Shown piece after piece: positions 10,511-23,284 of a DNA stretch of 64,000 nt (position 1 is the stretch's first letter; each line of letters starts with the position of its first letter). The stretch is taken from positions 30,629,331-30,693,330 of the forward strand of contig NC_091143.1 in the NCBI RefSeq assembly GCF_041381155.1. The letters run 5' to 3'. Origin of the DNA: Argopecten irradians (lineage: Eukaryota > Mollusca > Bivalvia > Pectinida > Pectinidae). Made by a program: the position numbers and the translations under genes. A model generated the notes under the pieces. That model was not told the origin of the DNA. It searched no databases and saw only the letters and a list, made by a program, of their open reading frames with translations.

Positions 10511-13500
10511 ACAGTCGAAATTAATACTATACTTTCAGACCATAACAGTTCTCTAAATGCTTGCCAATGCACAGAGTTGCCTCCAGACTAACACGCAGCA
10601 TTCATCATAGTGTCTGATTTCAATAATATACTAACTTGGGGGTTATCTGTGTTTCATAATGGTTTTTTACTGTACAGTTATTTGAAATATTATATGATCT
10701 TGTAAATGTAACGGCTTCTGGATAAGAATATGCTGATCTTCTATATACGTTACTGGAAATGAAGGTAAAATGGATTTCATTTGACCTACCGGGTGTTTTG
10801 TGGCCTTGATTTTGTATGTCATTTTCCAAAGCAAGAATAAGAACGTTTTTCTGGTCATTTATATGGCCAAAGTTGAATATGAAAGCCAACTAATTGTTAC
10901 GATTAATAATTAAATATTTTGCGAGATCTTTTACTTCAATAGTATATGAAATGTGCTATAATGTTTCTGAATTAACCTTTTAACAACGTATGAATCATGT
11001 TTCAATGCAATAAAAGTGTAAACACAGCGCCGTCAAATGTTAATATAAAGAATTTTATTTTGATAAATATGTACATCAGATGCAGAAATAATCATAGTTT
11101 AATAATAATCCATCAACTGATTTAACCTCTTAACGCATAAATTACTTGTCCACGAGTTTTAAAGGATACAATTTAATGAGCAAAAAATTTATGTACGTAC
11201 ACCATACATATTTATTTATATAGCAATTTTAACATTGCACGAATTCAAACGATTAAATACTGTTTATATCAAAAGAGAGGTGGAGTTACTTTGAAAGAAT
11301 AAATCTACAATACGGATTATGATTTCTTTTGTTGTAAACAGAACAATTGTCAGCAAGGTAATTTTAAGTTCAAATTCATGTCAGAGTGCAATTAGAATAA
11401 ATGCGCTCACGATAATATGAGAATGTTAAGTTAAGCCAGCTGTTTTGATGATGAGTATGTCTGGTTTATATATGAAATAAGAGCTATAATACTGCTATTA
11501 ACATACTTAATTATTTCGTATGATATTAAAATTAACCTATTGTGTATGGCAAGAAATTGATACAGGTGAAACTGTTTTTTGTGTGCAGTAAAGTCATGTA
11601 TCACAATAAATCGCGAAAATGAATTGTGAAAAATTAGTAATACCTTGTTCTTAAAATCGCGTTAGTAGCTTAGCTTACAATGTCTTAGGAAATCAATAGT
11701 TACTTACTTTTCCTAACGAAACCTATGGATGTTTACACTTCTTTCCGTTATTTGTTTACTTGTAGTATGATGGTAATACACGGGAGGGGGCACCGATATA
11801 ATACGCGATTAAGTTTGATAAACGCCCGGTCTACACGCCTTCTCCACAGGTAAACATGTTGACGGGAACACTCGTAGATATTGGAAACACATTCTGATTT
11901 ATTCTAGTTTGATTGTTATTGTTGTTTATTTCCTGATAAGTATATTTTGAAATCAAATGTGTCCGTTACTTTAACAAAACAATCTGCGCTCTATTGTAGT
12001 TTCCATTAGAAATGTTTTTCATTTCAACAAGTTGTTATAGGGAATCACATCAAAAACAAGTTTAGCGTGTAGAAACCGAAAACATCATTTTTTTAACACA
12101 GTACTGATCTTGTGCCTCTAACACAATGCCCGGAATATTTTTATGTCATCAGATTAATTTGCGTTAAGATTATTCCCCCCTAAAATTTCATTTTGTACTC
12201 GTCCGACCTCAGAATGAGAATGGATCATATTTGTATATAGGGGAGATGTATGATAATTCGCGTTACTGTATGGTGCACAGAGGTTAGTAAAACATTGAAC
12301 CATTTACATTTTACAATTCATTATAAGTGAGATAAGAATGATAAGATCCTTTAGAATTTAAAATAAAGATAATAACGATTATTTCAGATTAAGCTACTTA
12401 TTTTAACATTGAATATTTTCATTTCTTTAGATGACATTTCTGTATCACCAAGCTTAAAAGTGAAAAATGATTCGCAGTTTGTTCGGTTGTTATCTCTATA
12501 AACACAGTCTATTATTCAATTACCATACATTAAAACACACTTTCTTAAATGACCATGACTGTTGTTAAGGTGTTAACCTAATAAAAAAAACAAAATGTAG
12601 TACTTTAAATAGCTACTAGTGCACAATCATATTTGTGAACACTTACATTGTCATTTTACTATGTTTTGACTATAAATTTTAAATACATGTCTATGTTCTA
12701 TTACTAGTATAGGTATCGGAGGTGAAGGAGTAAAAGTAAATGGCATGTTTAACATACAGTTTTGCATTCTTCAGCAATAACCCAGATACAATACCTTTTT
12801 CATATAGCTCTGTGCTTTAACCTTTGTTAGTTACATATATGTTTAGTGAATTACAGTGATTGGTGTTTGTGAACAAATTGGGCCCATAACATGTTGACCC
12901 ACTGGCAGTATAATTACACAGCGGAGATGCCGGTACACTCTCGTTACCTCGCTTTATATCCTGAATTAAAAGTCAATATTGTCAAACATCTTTTAACCTT
13001 CAGTTTAGACAAAACATTTCAGCTGATTTATATCAAAAAGAGCAATTACACGTAGTGTACGCGTGATAATAGGTCTCTTTAGGCCAGAGAACCTTCGACT
13101 TTGCTATACTTATCAAAGAATAGATTTAATGAAAGTCTTTCCATATCTAAACCTGGTACATAAAATTCAACAATGCAGTTATTGCTATAACAAGGCGTTT
13201 ACATCACGGTAATCAAAGTCTTTTGAAGCCCTTTTATACAATGTAGGCCTTCGATGTTTATACAGTAATTATGTACAAGGTATTACTACCAAAATTTCAT
13301 CCTGAAATAGTATTTGACTTCATAATAGAATTGGTCTTATAAGGAATATGCAATATGCCATGCAAATCAGATAAGGTAGGAACATATTTTCTTTTTATCA
13401 TATCATAATAATGCATTAGCGCTTGCTCATTTCATAACTTTGTCTCTGCAGTTTAGCATTATTTCATAATATACATATTGCATTTTGCTTCGTTCACGTT

Positions 13501-13560
13501 TTAATCAAATGCATTTATAATGCATATACAAAATTCTTATCTAAAAGGACTGTATCTTCT
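10511..13560. other. AT-rich spacer
   Basis: No gene recognised. A short stretch at about 12540-12595 (ATGACCATGACTGTTGTTAA followed by an A-rich run) resembles the end of the 500-bp interspersed repeat seen complete at 40452-40970, so it may be a small fragment of that family. Confidence 0.4.
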
Positions 13561-13584
13561 ACAAATACTTTGAACCAACTTTCT

Positions 13585-13800
13585 TTTGCATGCATTTTAC
13601 TTTCGCAAATTTTGCAATGCATGTTAAATCGCGAAAGTTTATCTCCGCGAATTAGTATCTATACCTCTGAAATAGAAATGAATATGATTCTTTTAAAATT
13701 TGCGAATGTTTATATCCACGAACTTGTGAAATGGAAATCGCGAAATTTAGAAGCCGCGAAAAAAAGTACTGGGTTTATAGCTGTGTTAACCAATTAAATT
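13585..13800. repeat. Repeat fragment rich in CGCGAA / TTCGCG words
   Basis: Several words such as TTTCGCAAATTTTGC, ATCGCGAAAG and CCGCGAA recur within about 200 bp, which gives an open frame at 13570-13797 by chance. Similar wording appears at about 36250-36390. It looks like a degenerate dispersed repeat and not a gene. Family not identified. Confidence 0.35.
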
Positions 13801-13809
13801 CGCCCCTAT

Positions 13810-13855
13810 AAGAGAGAGAGAGAGTGGGGAGAGGGGTTGGGGTTGGGTTGGTTGC
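13810..13855. repeat. AG / GGTTG simple repeat
   Basis: An (AG)n tract of about 15 bases is followed by G-rich GGTTGGGGTTGGGTTGGTTG. Low-complexity sequence next to the pearl-like element. Confidence 0.7.
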
Positions 13856-14129
13856 TGGTCTCAGGTTGTAGGTGATGAGAAGACTTGGTTAGGGAAACGA
13901 CAAATGATATGTTATCAATATATGTATCTTTCAATTTTGACAACGTCATCAATTTTGATGCATTAAGACGTCCCTGTTGGGATGGCGCCATGAAAATATC
14001 TTCTACAATAATTTATCACTTGTTTTTTAAATGTAACAAGAGGCCCAGAGGGCCTGTATCGATCACCTGGTTTGTAATGCCAAGTAATGTTCTGAATACA
14101 AGTTCATTGTTTCTTTTCTGAAGGAATTT

Positions 14130-15376
14130 GAATATTTACCTCTAATTCCCCTATTGGGCCCCACTCTTTCTGCTCCAGGGGGTCAAAGCCAAAATTTATA
14201 CGAATTCTGTTTACCCCAAGGATGTTTCTGGCCAAACTTGGTTACAATCAATGCAGAACTCTAGGACAGGTAGCGATTTATAGGATTTACCTCTATTTCC
14301 CCTATTGGGCCTGCCCCTCCTACCCCCGGGGGTCAGAGCCAAAATTTATACAAGTTCTGTTCCCCTTCCCCCAAGGATGTTTCTGGCCAAATTTGGTTAC
14401 AAGCCATCCAGAACTCTAGGACAAGTAGCGATTTATAGGATTTACCTCTATTACTCCTATTGGGCCCCGCCCCTCCTGCCCCAGGGGGGTCAGGGTCACC
14501 ATTTATGCAAAATCTGATCCCCTTCCCCTAAGGAAGTTTCTGGCCAAATTTGGTTGCAATCCATGCAGAACTCTAGGACAAGTAGCGATTTATAGGATTT
14601 ACCTCTATAACCCCTATTGGGCCCGCCCCTCCTGCTCCAGGGGGGTCAGGGTCACCATTTATGCAAAATCTGATCCCCTTCCCCTAAGGAAGTTTCTGGC
14701 CAAATTTGGTTGCAATCCATGCAGAACTCTAGGACAAGTAGCGATTTATAGGATTTACCTCAATTACCACTATTGGGCCCCGCCCCTCATGCCCCAGGGG
14801 GGGTCTGCGGTCACCATTTATGCAAAATCTGATCCCCTTCCCCTAAGGAAGTTTCTGGCCAAATTTGGTTGCAATCCATGCAGAACTCTAGGACAAGTAG
14901 CGATTTATAGGATTTACCTCTATTACCCCTATTGGGCCCCGCCCCTCCTGCCCCAGGGGGTTCAGGGTCACCATTTATGCAAAATCTGATCCCCTTCCCC
15001 TAAGGAAGTTTCTGGCCAAATTTGGTTGCAATCCATGCAGAACTCTAGGACAAGTAGCGATTTATAGTATTTACCTCTATTACCCCTATTGGGCCCGCCC
15101 CTCCTGCCCCAGGGGGGTCAGGGTCACTATTTATGCAAAATCTGATCCCCTTCCCCTAAGGAAGTTTCTGGCCAAATTTGGTTGCAATCCATGCAGAACT
15201 CTAGGACAAGTAGCGATTTATAGTATTTACCTCTATTACCCCTATTGGGCCCCGCCCCTCCTGCCCCAGGGGGGTCAGGGTCACCATTTATGCAAAATCT
15301 GATCCCCTTCCCCTAAGGAAGTTTCTGGCCAAATTTGGTTGCAATCCATGCAGAACTCTAGGACAAGTAGCGATTT
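14130..15376 (+). repeat. Eight tandem units of about 156 bp
   Basis: The landmark TAGGATTTACC or its variants recurs near 14130, 14281, 14436, 14593, 14749, 14908, 15065 and 15221, giving spacings of 155-159 bp. Each unit also carries TATTGGGCCC, TTTCTGGCCAAATTTGG and CAGAACTCTAGGACAAGTAG. The first two units are clearly diverged (for example AAAGCCAAAATTTATACGAA in place of GGGTCACCATTTATGCAAAA), while units three to eight are nearly identical. Confidence 0.9.
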
Positions 15377-15388
15377 AAAGGAAATGTT

Positions 15389-15436
15389 GACGGACGGACG
15401 ACGGACGGACGGACGACGGACGACGGACGACGGACG
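15389..15436 (+). repeat. GGAC / GGACGAC microsatellite
   Basis: Alternating GGAC and GGACGAC words close the tandem array, as in other pearl-like elements. The fold-back element at 47 kb carries a shorter version at about 48294-48311. Confidence 0.85.
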
Positions 15437-15451
15437 CCACGCCATGGCAAA

Positions 15452-15481
15452 AGCTCACCGGCCCTTCGGGCCAGGTGAGCT
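15452..15481. repeat. Right-end hairpin of the pearl-like element
   Basis: The arms AGCTCACC-GGCCC and GGGCC-AGGTGAGCT pair almost perfectly around a TTC loop. The left head of the element contains ATCACCTGG, a short match to the same arm, so the two ends are related. Confidence 0.8.
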
Positions 15482-15482
15482 A

Positions 15483-17087
15483 AATATGAGTCTGTCAGCT
15501 GGAAAGGAATAGATTAACCCTCATATGAAAGATTTTGACAGTCAATACTCTGCAAGTTTTGGTGCACATGCATTTTAACACAAAAAATCTACTGCATGGT
15601 TGTGACAATTGTGATGAAGAAAAAATACATATTTATTGCAATGCATATCAGAATATATATCTGAAACTAAAAGATTTTTTTTAGATTTTTCTACTATGAT
15701 AGGTTGGGGAGATACACTGATAATAATATTCATTTATAATGTAATGTTAAATGTTAAAATATTTGTTGATAATTGTACTATACCGGATTTGTTTGGAGAT
15801 GGCTAATATAGGCTTTGCCTGTTGCCAAATCCTTTTGCATATTTTTTTGCAATAAAATTTGTTGAAAGTCTTATGTATGATAAACTTTATGTGTGTAGAA
15901 TCGAAAATAAATCCTGTTATTTCTGAGTGTACCACCAGTATTGATATATTTAACAATGATGGGCCATATATGAAAGTTTTAACAAGTTACTCTTACTGTA
16001 CTTTAAGATATCTGCTGTCAGAGACACCGTTTTTTCTTTTAATTATTATGATTGATAAAATAATTTGCATTATTTAATAGTTATCCCTACGAAGATAAAA
16101 GTCAAATTAACTCAAAGTGCAGACGAGATATTTCCTTTAAATAAAAAAGTGAGTGAACTATCTAATTTCCACGTTAAAATCTGCAATGACGAGAGAAATA
16201 ATGTCCATTTAAAGCTAATCTCGTGTGCAGTCGAACATAAACTGTATTTTTAATTTTAGTTTAAACATAAATATATATCCCCTACTGTTTAACTATTAGA
16301 CTGCTATGTAAATGGTTCGTCTGTCATAACATGCGTATATCGTATGTGGAGGCCTGATGTGTAGTGGGGTGTTAGTCTAGTCAGATTTAGCCTTTTGTAA
16401 TGACCAGGAATCACAGCAAATTAATGATGCGGTAAGTTTCAGTTTTAATGTTTTAATAGATATCATTACTGTTTTACAGGATTTTAATGACATCTCAGGA
16501 CATTCCAGTAATTAACTACGTTTCAAGGTTATTCACATATTCCACTTGTATGATAATGCAATTTTAGGGATGTAATAAAATTCTATATGCATATTGCCTT
16601 GGTATATGATAGTGAAATCAGGAAATGTAAATGTTGGTATACATTCAAATTATACAAATCTACATAAAAAGCAAATGGTTTTGCTTTATTCTGGTTTGAT
16701 CCAATATCAGTTTTCAAAATGAAATGAAAACGTGAAAAATGCAATCCGAAGGAACACTCATTCATGTTGGAAACGAACCGTAAGTCTTAAGTCGGCTATG
16801 ATTCTCATGCTTCAAATCTTTAATTGATTCATGTACTTGTTGTTTTCAATTTGTACATAGCTAGTCATTCGTATGTCAAAATTATTCTTCCTGTTCCAGT
16901 CTTTTCTATGTTCCCTGTAAACGTATCAGTATGCATGTTTTCATTATACTTCCTATATTCTGGTCTGGTACACTTGAGATTATACTGGTAAAATGGACTT
17001 ATGTTTGGATATTCCTTTTCTCTTTTTACAAACTACCTAACGCCCCTTTACAACGCCTCCCGTAATGCTACCCCACATTTGCACATA
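15483..17087. other. AT-rich spacer
   Basis: No gene or clear repeat recognised. Frames of 60-72 codons at 15747-16253 have no familiar features and overlap on both strands. Confidence 0.4.
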
Positions 17088-17402
17088 AAAGTGGTAGTTT
17101 TTACTCGCGATTACAACCCAGCATAAACGGAGTGGAACGACTGGTTAGCCTTTTGTCAGTATGATGTGATGTGATGGGTTGTGCTGTGAGGTATATCTGA
17201 CGGCATGTTTTAGTGATATATCGATACAAAATGGGTTTCGTTGTTTCTATTATGTCAAGGTGGCACAGCAAGAACATACTACAGACTACCAAAAAGAGTG
17301 ATGCGTGCACTAAGTATATGCAATGCATTCAAGCGCGTTCAATGGAAGTCATCCCTAAATGACCCTAACTGTTAATAGGACGTTAAACATTATTAACTAA
17401 TC
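17088..17402 (-). repeat. Diverged partial copy of the 500-bp interspersed repeat
   Basis: It matches the complete copy at 40452-40970 in the same orientation. Shared blocks are AAAGTGGTAGTTTTTACTCG, AGTGGAACGACTGGTTAG, TTGTCAGTATGATGTG, the TTTTAGTGATAT region and the terminal ACTGTTAATAGGACGTTAA. The left third is missing and the middle is decayed. Confidence 0.65.
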
Positions 17403-18797
17403 AGTAAGGGCTGCAGTATCAGGTTCATAATACTTTTCAGATATATATGTATGCATGGCTAATGGTTTATCAAACGCTGGATATCAATGTATGTATACAA
17501 ATGCTATTGAGAAGCATTGATATTCAATAAGTATTGATTTTCAATACTTCCCTTGTTTGACAAATATATCGGTCAAACTTAATTATTGGAAATAATAATT
17601 GGCCGATGATTTATATTATAATATTAAACACTGAATACAATACGTGTAAAAAGAAAGGTTAGGTGGCATCAATGGATCTAATTGTTTAACTAATCAGGTC
17701 ACTAATTAACTTGTATGGCAATCGTAAATTAATGTACTTTAAAGCTTGTGCGCGATTTCGTCACCTATACACAATGGCTGCCAATTAAGTAACTGCAAAA
17801 TTGAAAAACTCAAAAAATAATTTTTTCATTTAGAAAACATTCAAAATATAATCACCATCGTTTATTTCCTCCACAAGAATTTTGTTTTACCAAAGATAAT
17901 TGCTGAAATCTTAGATTGCCCTCATTTGTTTTATTCTTGTCTTTGTGTACTATATAACATTATTTAGGGTAGGTAACGATTGTGACATCATTACTATGTG
18001 AACAAAAGATATGTCGTTTTCTCTATTACAATATGACGTTGCAATATGTACCTAGCTCCAAGGACAGATAACTCTCTTATTTGCAAATACAAGATAATAT
18101 GATGTCCATTGGTAGTATGATGTCAAAATCTACCATGCGGAACTCTTGTCCTCTCAGTTATGTGTCAAACCCGTTTAAATCTCACAGGTGGTTGCCATTA
18201 TGGTGAAACTGTATTGTGAACAATGTAGAAAGCTCTACCGATCAGCTGCATATTCACAATCAAACTTGAAAAAATACTTTGATATCGCCTTCATAAGAAT
18301 CGCTTTATGCGTTTATTTGTGATAAATATTTGATTCATTTTCTCGTGAATATGACACATCGTATATAGTTCTAACGATCGTGTCACTATTGCAGGTGCTA
18401 GTAAACAAAGTCATTTGAGTCTGGGAAGTGTTTGACATGGCGACCTTGTAAACAGCTTTCGGAATGTCTAAGTGTGAGAAAAAGCCATGCTTCCATTGTC
18501 AGAGACAGTGGTTAAACCTCTTGTGTAAACAATGAATCCCTACTTATCTGTCGTGTGTAAGGCCCATAACGTGTAAAATTGGTTCATATTGATCCATTGA
18601 TTTTCGATATGTTTGTGACAGTATTTGATAGAAAAAGTATAGGTAAATCATCGAAAGGTATTAAAAATCGTTATACGTTACGCTTGTAAGTCGTTAGTTG
18701 GTGAAACATTCTGGTGCAAATTTCACAATGCGATATAAAGTTGTATATCCGCCTATTTTAACTGAAATACTTTTGCCTGTCCATGAGTGTTGGTTTG
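17403..18797. other. AT-rich spacer
   Basis: No gene recognised on either strand. Confidence 0.4.
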
Positions 18798-19140
18798 TTT
18801 TTAAATCGTTTAATGTCCTTATTAAATGTTAGGGTCATTAAAAGTTTACATTTTATGCTGCAATATGTTGCGTGTCGATAGGCCTCACTTTTGGGAGCCT
18901 GTGGTATGTTCATGTTCTTGTTGTTTCCTTCCTTGTGAGTCTATAGATCACCAATTTATAGTGATATCTCTCTGGAACAGACTGTAAAATACTAATGGGT
19001 AAGACAGAAATATCAACCCGAAGGGTGATATTATTAAAAGTTGTCAAATAAAAGGCCTACCCTCATAGCAAGTGTGGGTGTCTCTAGCCAAGTTACGCGA
19101 CTTTTCAAAACACCCTCCACCCGGTCTCATTATAAACATC
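18798..19140 (+). repeat. Decayed copy of the 500-bp interspersed repeat
   Basis: Ordered matches to the copy at 25095-25612: TTTAATGTCCTTATTAAATG, then GCGTGTCGATAGGCCTCACT with TTTTGGGAGCCTGTGGTATG, and finally CACCCTCCACCCGGTC with CATTATAAACA. The stretch between, including the ATATCAACCCGAAGGGTGAT hairpin near 19010, does not match and may be a later insertion. Confidence 0.5.
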
Positions 19141-19824
19141 AGCATGTAGATATATCAATGAACAAACAAGAGACATTGACTTAATAAAACAACGTTCATA
19201 TCTATTGCAAATTGATTTAATTCGATTATCATTCCATATTGTCATATTAATATGTAATTTAAGTGAGTGAGCCTATTAATAGGCGAAGTCATATAGGCGG
19301 TAAAGCAGTAACTTACTAATTAAAAACTATTTAAACTTAAATATCACGAGGATGTAATTGTATGCAGAGCAATTTACATAAATGGTATTCGCTTAAGTAT
19401 TTCATTTCTGACAACTATCGTTATTAAGAATATACAAGAGAGTTCTAACGCAGTTAATAGCATTATCGGTAAGACAAATGTTAACACGGCCCGGTGACGA
19501 TATTGACCCGAGGTGTAATGAACCAGACATATGATGGTATGATCAGTCTTCAATTTGTTCAGGACTAATGATACCACGACCCTAACCGAGGGATTGATTT
19601 AGAATAATCACCTAAAGCTTGGATATCTTATCAGATCGTCGAGTAGCTGTTAAAATGTATCGTCTATCATTAATACACCTGTACGACTTATGAAGGTTCG
19701 ATAACACATGTTTATGTCTTAGGCAATTTGTGACACAATGTCGATATTTTGAGAATTTATGTCTAGTAGTTACAGGTGTATTGATTCCGTAAATGAGACA
19801 TTGTGTGTTCTTTGGTATTACCAG
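19141..19824. other. AT-rich spacer upstream of a candidate exon
   Basis: No gene recognised. The minus-strand open frame at 19612-19890 has no familiar features and overlaps the candidate plus-strand exon at 19825. Confidence 0.4.
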
Positions 19825-19922
19825 AAACAGAGTAGTGATGGAACCGCAGTAGACGAGAGACGACAGGTAGAACAAACAGAGATTCTCCAACAGCTTTTAA
19901 AAATCATCAAAATGGATAACAG
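19825..19922 (+). CDS. Candidate internal exon of an unidentified split gene
   Basis: A 98-nt segment lies between an acceptor-like TTCTTTGGTATTACCAG and a donor, CAG|GTAGGT. Only one of its three frames is open. It encodes 32 residues plus two bases, with a hydrophilic, helix-prone stretch ending in VEQTEILQQLLKIIK-like residues. An in-frame ATG lies three codons before the donor, so it could also be a first coding exon. No partner exon was found, so this rests on splice-site context and an open frame alone. Confidence 0.25.
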
Positions 19923-19929
19923 GTAGGTG

Positions 19930-22900
19930 CATAATGCTTGTTCATTTAAAAAAACTGGTTATTCAACGTCCAATTACAAATTAGTGTATTGAGATAATTT
20001 GCAGTTTTGGTGATGGTTTGCATTGTTTTGTAAATGAAATAGGACAGGCTAGAATAAAACAAAAAGAAATCTGAAGATGACTGTTTTTCTGAATCAATGA
20101 TTTAAACAAAAAAAATTGTTAGCGAGGCAAACGGATTAAATTTTGTCTATCTTCTCAATGTATCATTTATCTGGTATTCCCAATTCTACTGGTTTTTGTT
20201 AAAGCAAATATCAAAATGTTTATAACCGAATATAAGTTATTTGTTAAATCATGGTTAACATACATAGGTCTTATAAACTATAGTTAAACTATGTGTCGAC
20301 CCCCTAAACTGGAGGAATAATTAGATTTATTTGGCAAATATTCTGATTCCATTGTATGTGCGGGACCCAACAGAGACATACCAATGTTTTTATTCAATAG
20401 CTGTTAACGGCAGTGTGGAAATCCACATATGTAGTTAATACTCGTGTATCAATCATATTAATTACCCAGGTCATCCGACTGTGGAGTTTTCGTATACAAT
20501 AAGTCACGGTGCTTCTGTTAATTGCCCGATAGGTTATGATATCTCACAAATTCTAAAATAGAGGCATTTATTGATGGTAATATGTTTTGTGTATAATTTG
20601 CCAATTGCCCTATATTTTGTGGTATCTCGTAAATTTGTATTTCAAAAGTTACTGTTTTAATTGTAGTTTTTTGTGTATGATAAGTCGGGTTGATTCTCTC
20701 GATTTTAATGGTATCTCACAAATTGAAAGATATATATTTAGTTACAGCTTCGGTTGTAATATTGTTTGGTTGTTTTTGGTTATTTTATGGTTGATAATCA
20801 GGCCATAAATCAACTCTATTCTAAAATACTTGTCTAAACTCAAAATTGGTAAAATAAGTGAAAGATGTATACAAAGAATATAATTTAAGGATGCTTCTGA
20901 ACATGAATTGTACTATGAGGACAAAACATTTTGTTCTTTAGTTCTTAGTACTCATCCGTACTACTTATCTAGGTCACATTCGGGTAAACGTAGCTTCAAT
21001 TAGAAACATCGACAAATAAGATACACGCACAAAATACGCTGAAAATTCAATAAAAGTAAAAGAAATATTTAGAAAATTTAGACAATAGCATCCGTGTTAT
21101 ATATTTTCATGCTATGTGCATTTGTTGGTTGTAACTACACCAAATTGCTTCTTTTTCGCAACATCATGTCGCATTCCCCCACCAATCGATGCTCTTAAAT
21201 TTAAGATTCATTTCCTTTCCATGTTGTAATGTTGTCTTTTTATCAACACACCTTAATGCCTTTCCCACTTCATTGCCTCCTTTTGTGAACGCATTGAAAT
21301 TACTGTTACTATATTGGCATTGAATTCCGCTTGCATGCCTATATCACATTTACACTTTTGGTTGCCTTTCTTCTTTATATGTCATACAAATATACATCTG
21401 TTCCTCCTAGGTAATATCAACCCGTTACCTTTTTACAGTTTGTTGTATTGCTTTACATTAGTCTTCGTAATATATATGACTGTTTTACTTCGTTTTAGGT
21501 CACATTAACAATAACAAAGCAATTTTTTACCATTATGTCGACTGACTTGACCAATATAAGATGAAAGAGAGAGTAATGAATTAACATTAATCAATATGCA
21601 AAACCAAAGCGAAAATAGTGTGTATTCAACCTATTTAAAAAGAATGAGAAATATAAAGAAAGTTTCCAACAGGTCAAATAAAATTGACATATAATTGGTG
21701 CTAGATTAGACAACAATTATGTAAGAATATTGATCTTCTAAAGAAATTTCCCATATCTATAAGGTAAACTGATTATAAGCGAATTGCAGAGAACAAATCT
21801 TTAAAACAAATTACCCTAATAACTCCATCGTTAGTTAGTGATCGATTCACCCCTGGTCACCACCAACCCCGCAGTAATTGTCTCAAATGACGTCAATTAA
21901 GTCAAATCATAATTGATAATCGATGGTTCACAAACGACCAAACTAATTGCCCCATTTTAGAAAATTGTAGAAATATCGATTATTTTTTTTTCCTGTAGGT
22001 ATTTTCACACCACAAAAAATGACAAGCATAATGACATAATTCATTTAGAGGTATCCATTTCTCTGGCTGATTTTGGATTGTCGCCTATGTTAATGGTTAT
22101 CGCGTTTTTTATCTAGATATCTCTAGATATTTGACAAAGAATGCTAAAAGTCATGCTAATTTAATAATTACAAAAATACAGAAATAAATAGAGCAGAAAT
22201 CTTAGGATTATCAAGATCATTATTTTGATATTATTTAATGTTATAATTGAACTTTAAAGACCGTTTCTTGCACGATGATTCTTCATTATTTATAAGAAAT
22301 ATTTTTCGGTTTTACTTTACAGGTAATTGTCGGAAGATATATGTGTTTCAAATTTGTGAATGTGTTAAAAGTAAGCTGATGTTACCGACGATACATTCTT
22401 TAACCTTTTGCTAAAAATTAAAATTGAACTCTTAACTTTTAAAAGCTTAATTTGCGTTATTTCTTATTATCATAGGGATTGTATTACCGATCGAAATGTG
22501 ATTCCAATATCAGATTATTATATACAGAGTGAAATCAAACAAAATTACTTTGAGTTCAACAACATTCTATAGACTGACAGTAGATATGAAGTTACATTAA
22601 CTTCAGACCGTTAACGATACAATTTTTATCTTATAGGGTGACTTTAACAACAATTGGGTGCCTCCATTAGCTAATTATATTCCAAACACATGTGCTTGTA
22701 GCATAATGGTACTGGTCGATCTTAAGATAGAGTTAGATGACGCAATCAGGTTACAATAAAGAAAAATAAAAACAAAATAATTCTATTAACTATTAAATTT
22801 TGGAATAAGAAAATAAATAAACATAAATGCTAAATGCTGCACTACCTACCTTTGGTCACGACATTATAATCAAACGTCTAGTTAATTATCTATTAATCTT

Positions 22901-23284
22901 GCTCTGAATGTTCACCCGTGAACTTAGACCATTCGATAATGACAAAATCTTTCCAACGTTGTGGCTATTGTCTGATGTCTGTTGGGATAACGCACCTGCA
23001 TAGATTTTTTATCTATCTAAAATCTAGACATGTATATATTCAATTTGTACCTTATGACGACATCACCAGCATTTCCTTAACCCTATTCTACAGAATAACA
23101 AATGCCAACTGCCAATTACATCATACATCATTTAGTCAGTAACAATAAATATTGTTGCTAATTAGTTTATGCTGTCAACACTTTCTTTGAGTCAGTAATA
23201 TAATTGTTCATTGATTAAAAGTAAAATTACAGTAAAAATAATACACTAGTGATATTAGCCCACAATCCTATAGTATTTCAAGTG
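19930..23284. other. AT-rich spacer
   Basis: No gene or clear repeat recognised. Open frames up to 74 codons look random: hydrophobic, AT-driven composition and no family match. Confidence 0.4.

Larger units (their letters stand above)
14035..15482 (+). mobile_element. Pearl-like composite repeat element (bivalve type)
   Basis: The element starts with ACAAG and a perfect hairpin, AGGCCC-AGA-GGGCCT (14041-14055). A short unique left arm, eight tandem units of about 156 bp (14130-15376), a GGAC/GGACGAC microsatellite (15389-15436) and a right arm ending in a strong hairpin (15452-15481) follow. This order is the plan reported for 'pearl' elements of bivalves, which have been linked to non-autonomous Helitron/Helentron-like transposons (family knowledge, from memory). 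It has no coding capacity; the open frames at 14222-14989 are only the tandem units read through. The element at 47561-48310 has the same plan with different sequence. Confidence 0.75.

Noticed and set aside
14222..14989. Three overlapping open frames of 65-70 codons
   Set aside because: They are the 156-bp tandem units read through; each repeats the same peptide and stops with the unit.
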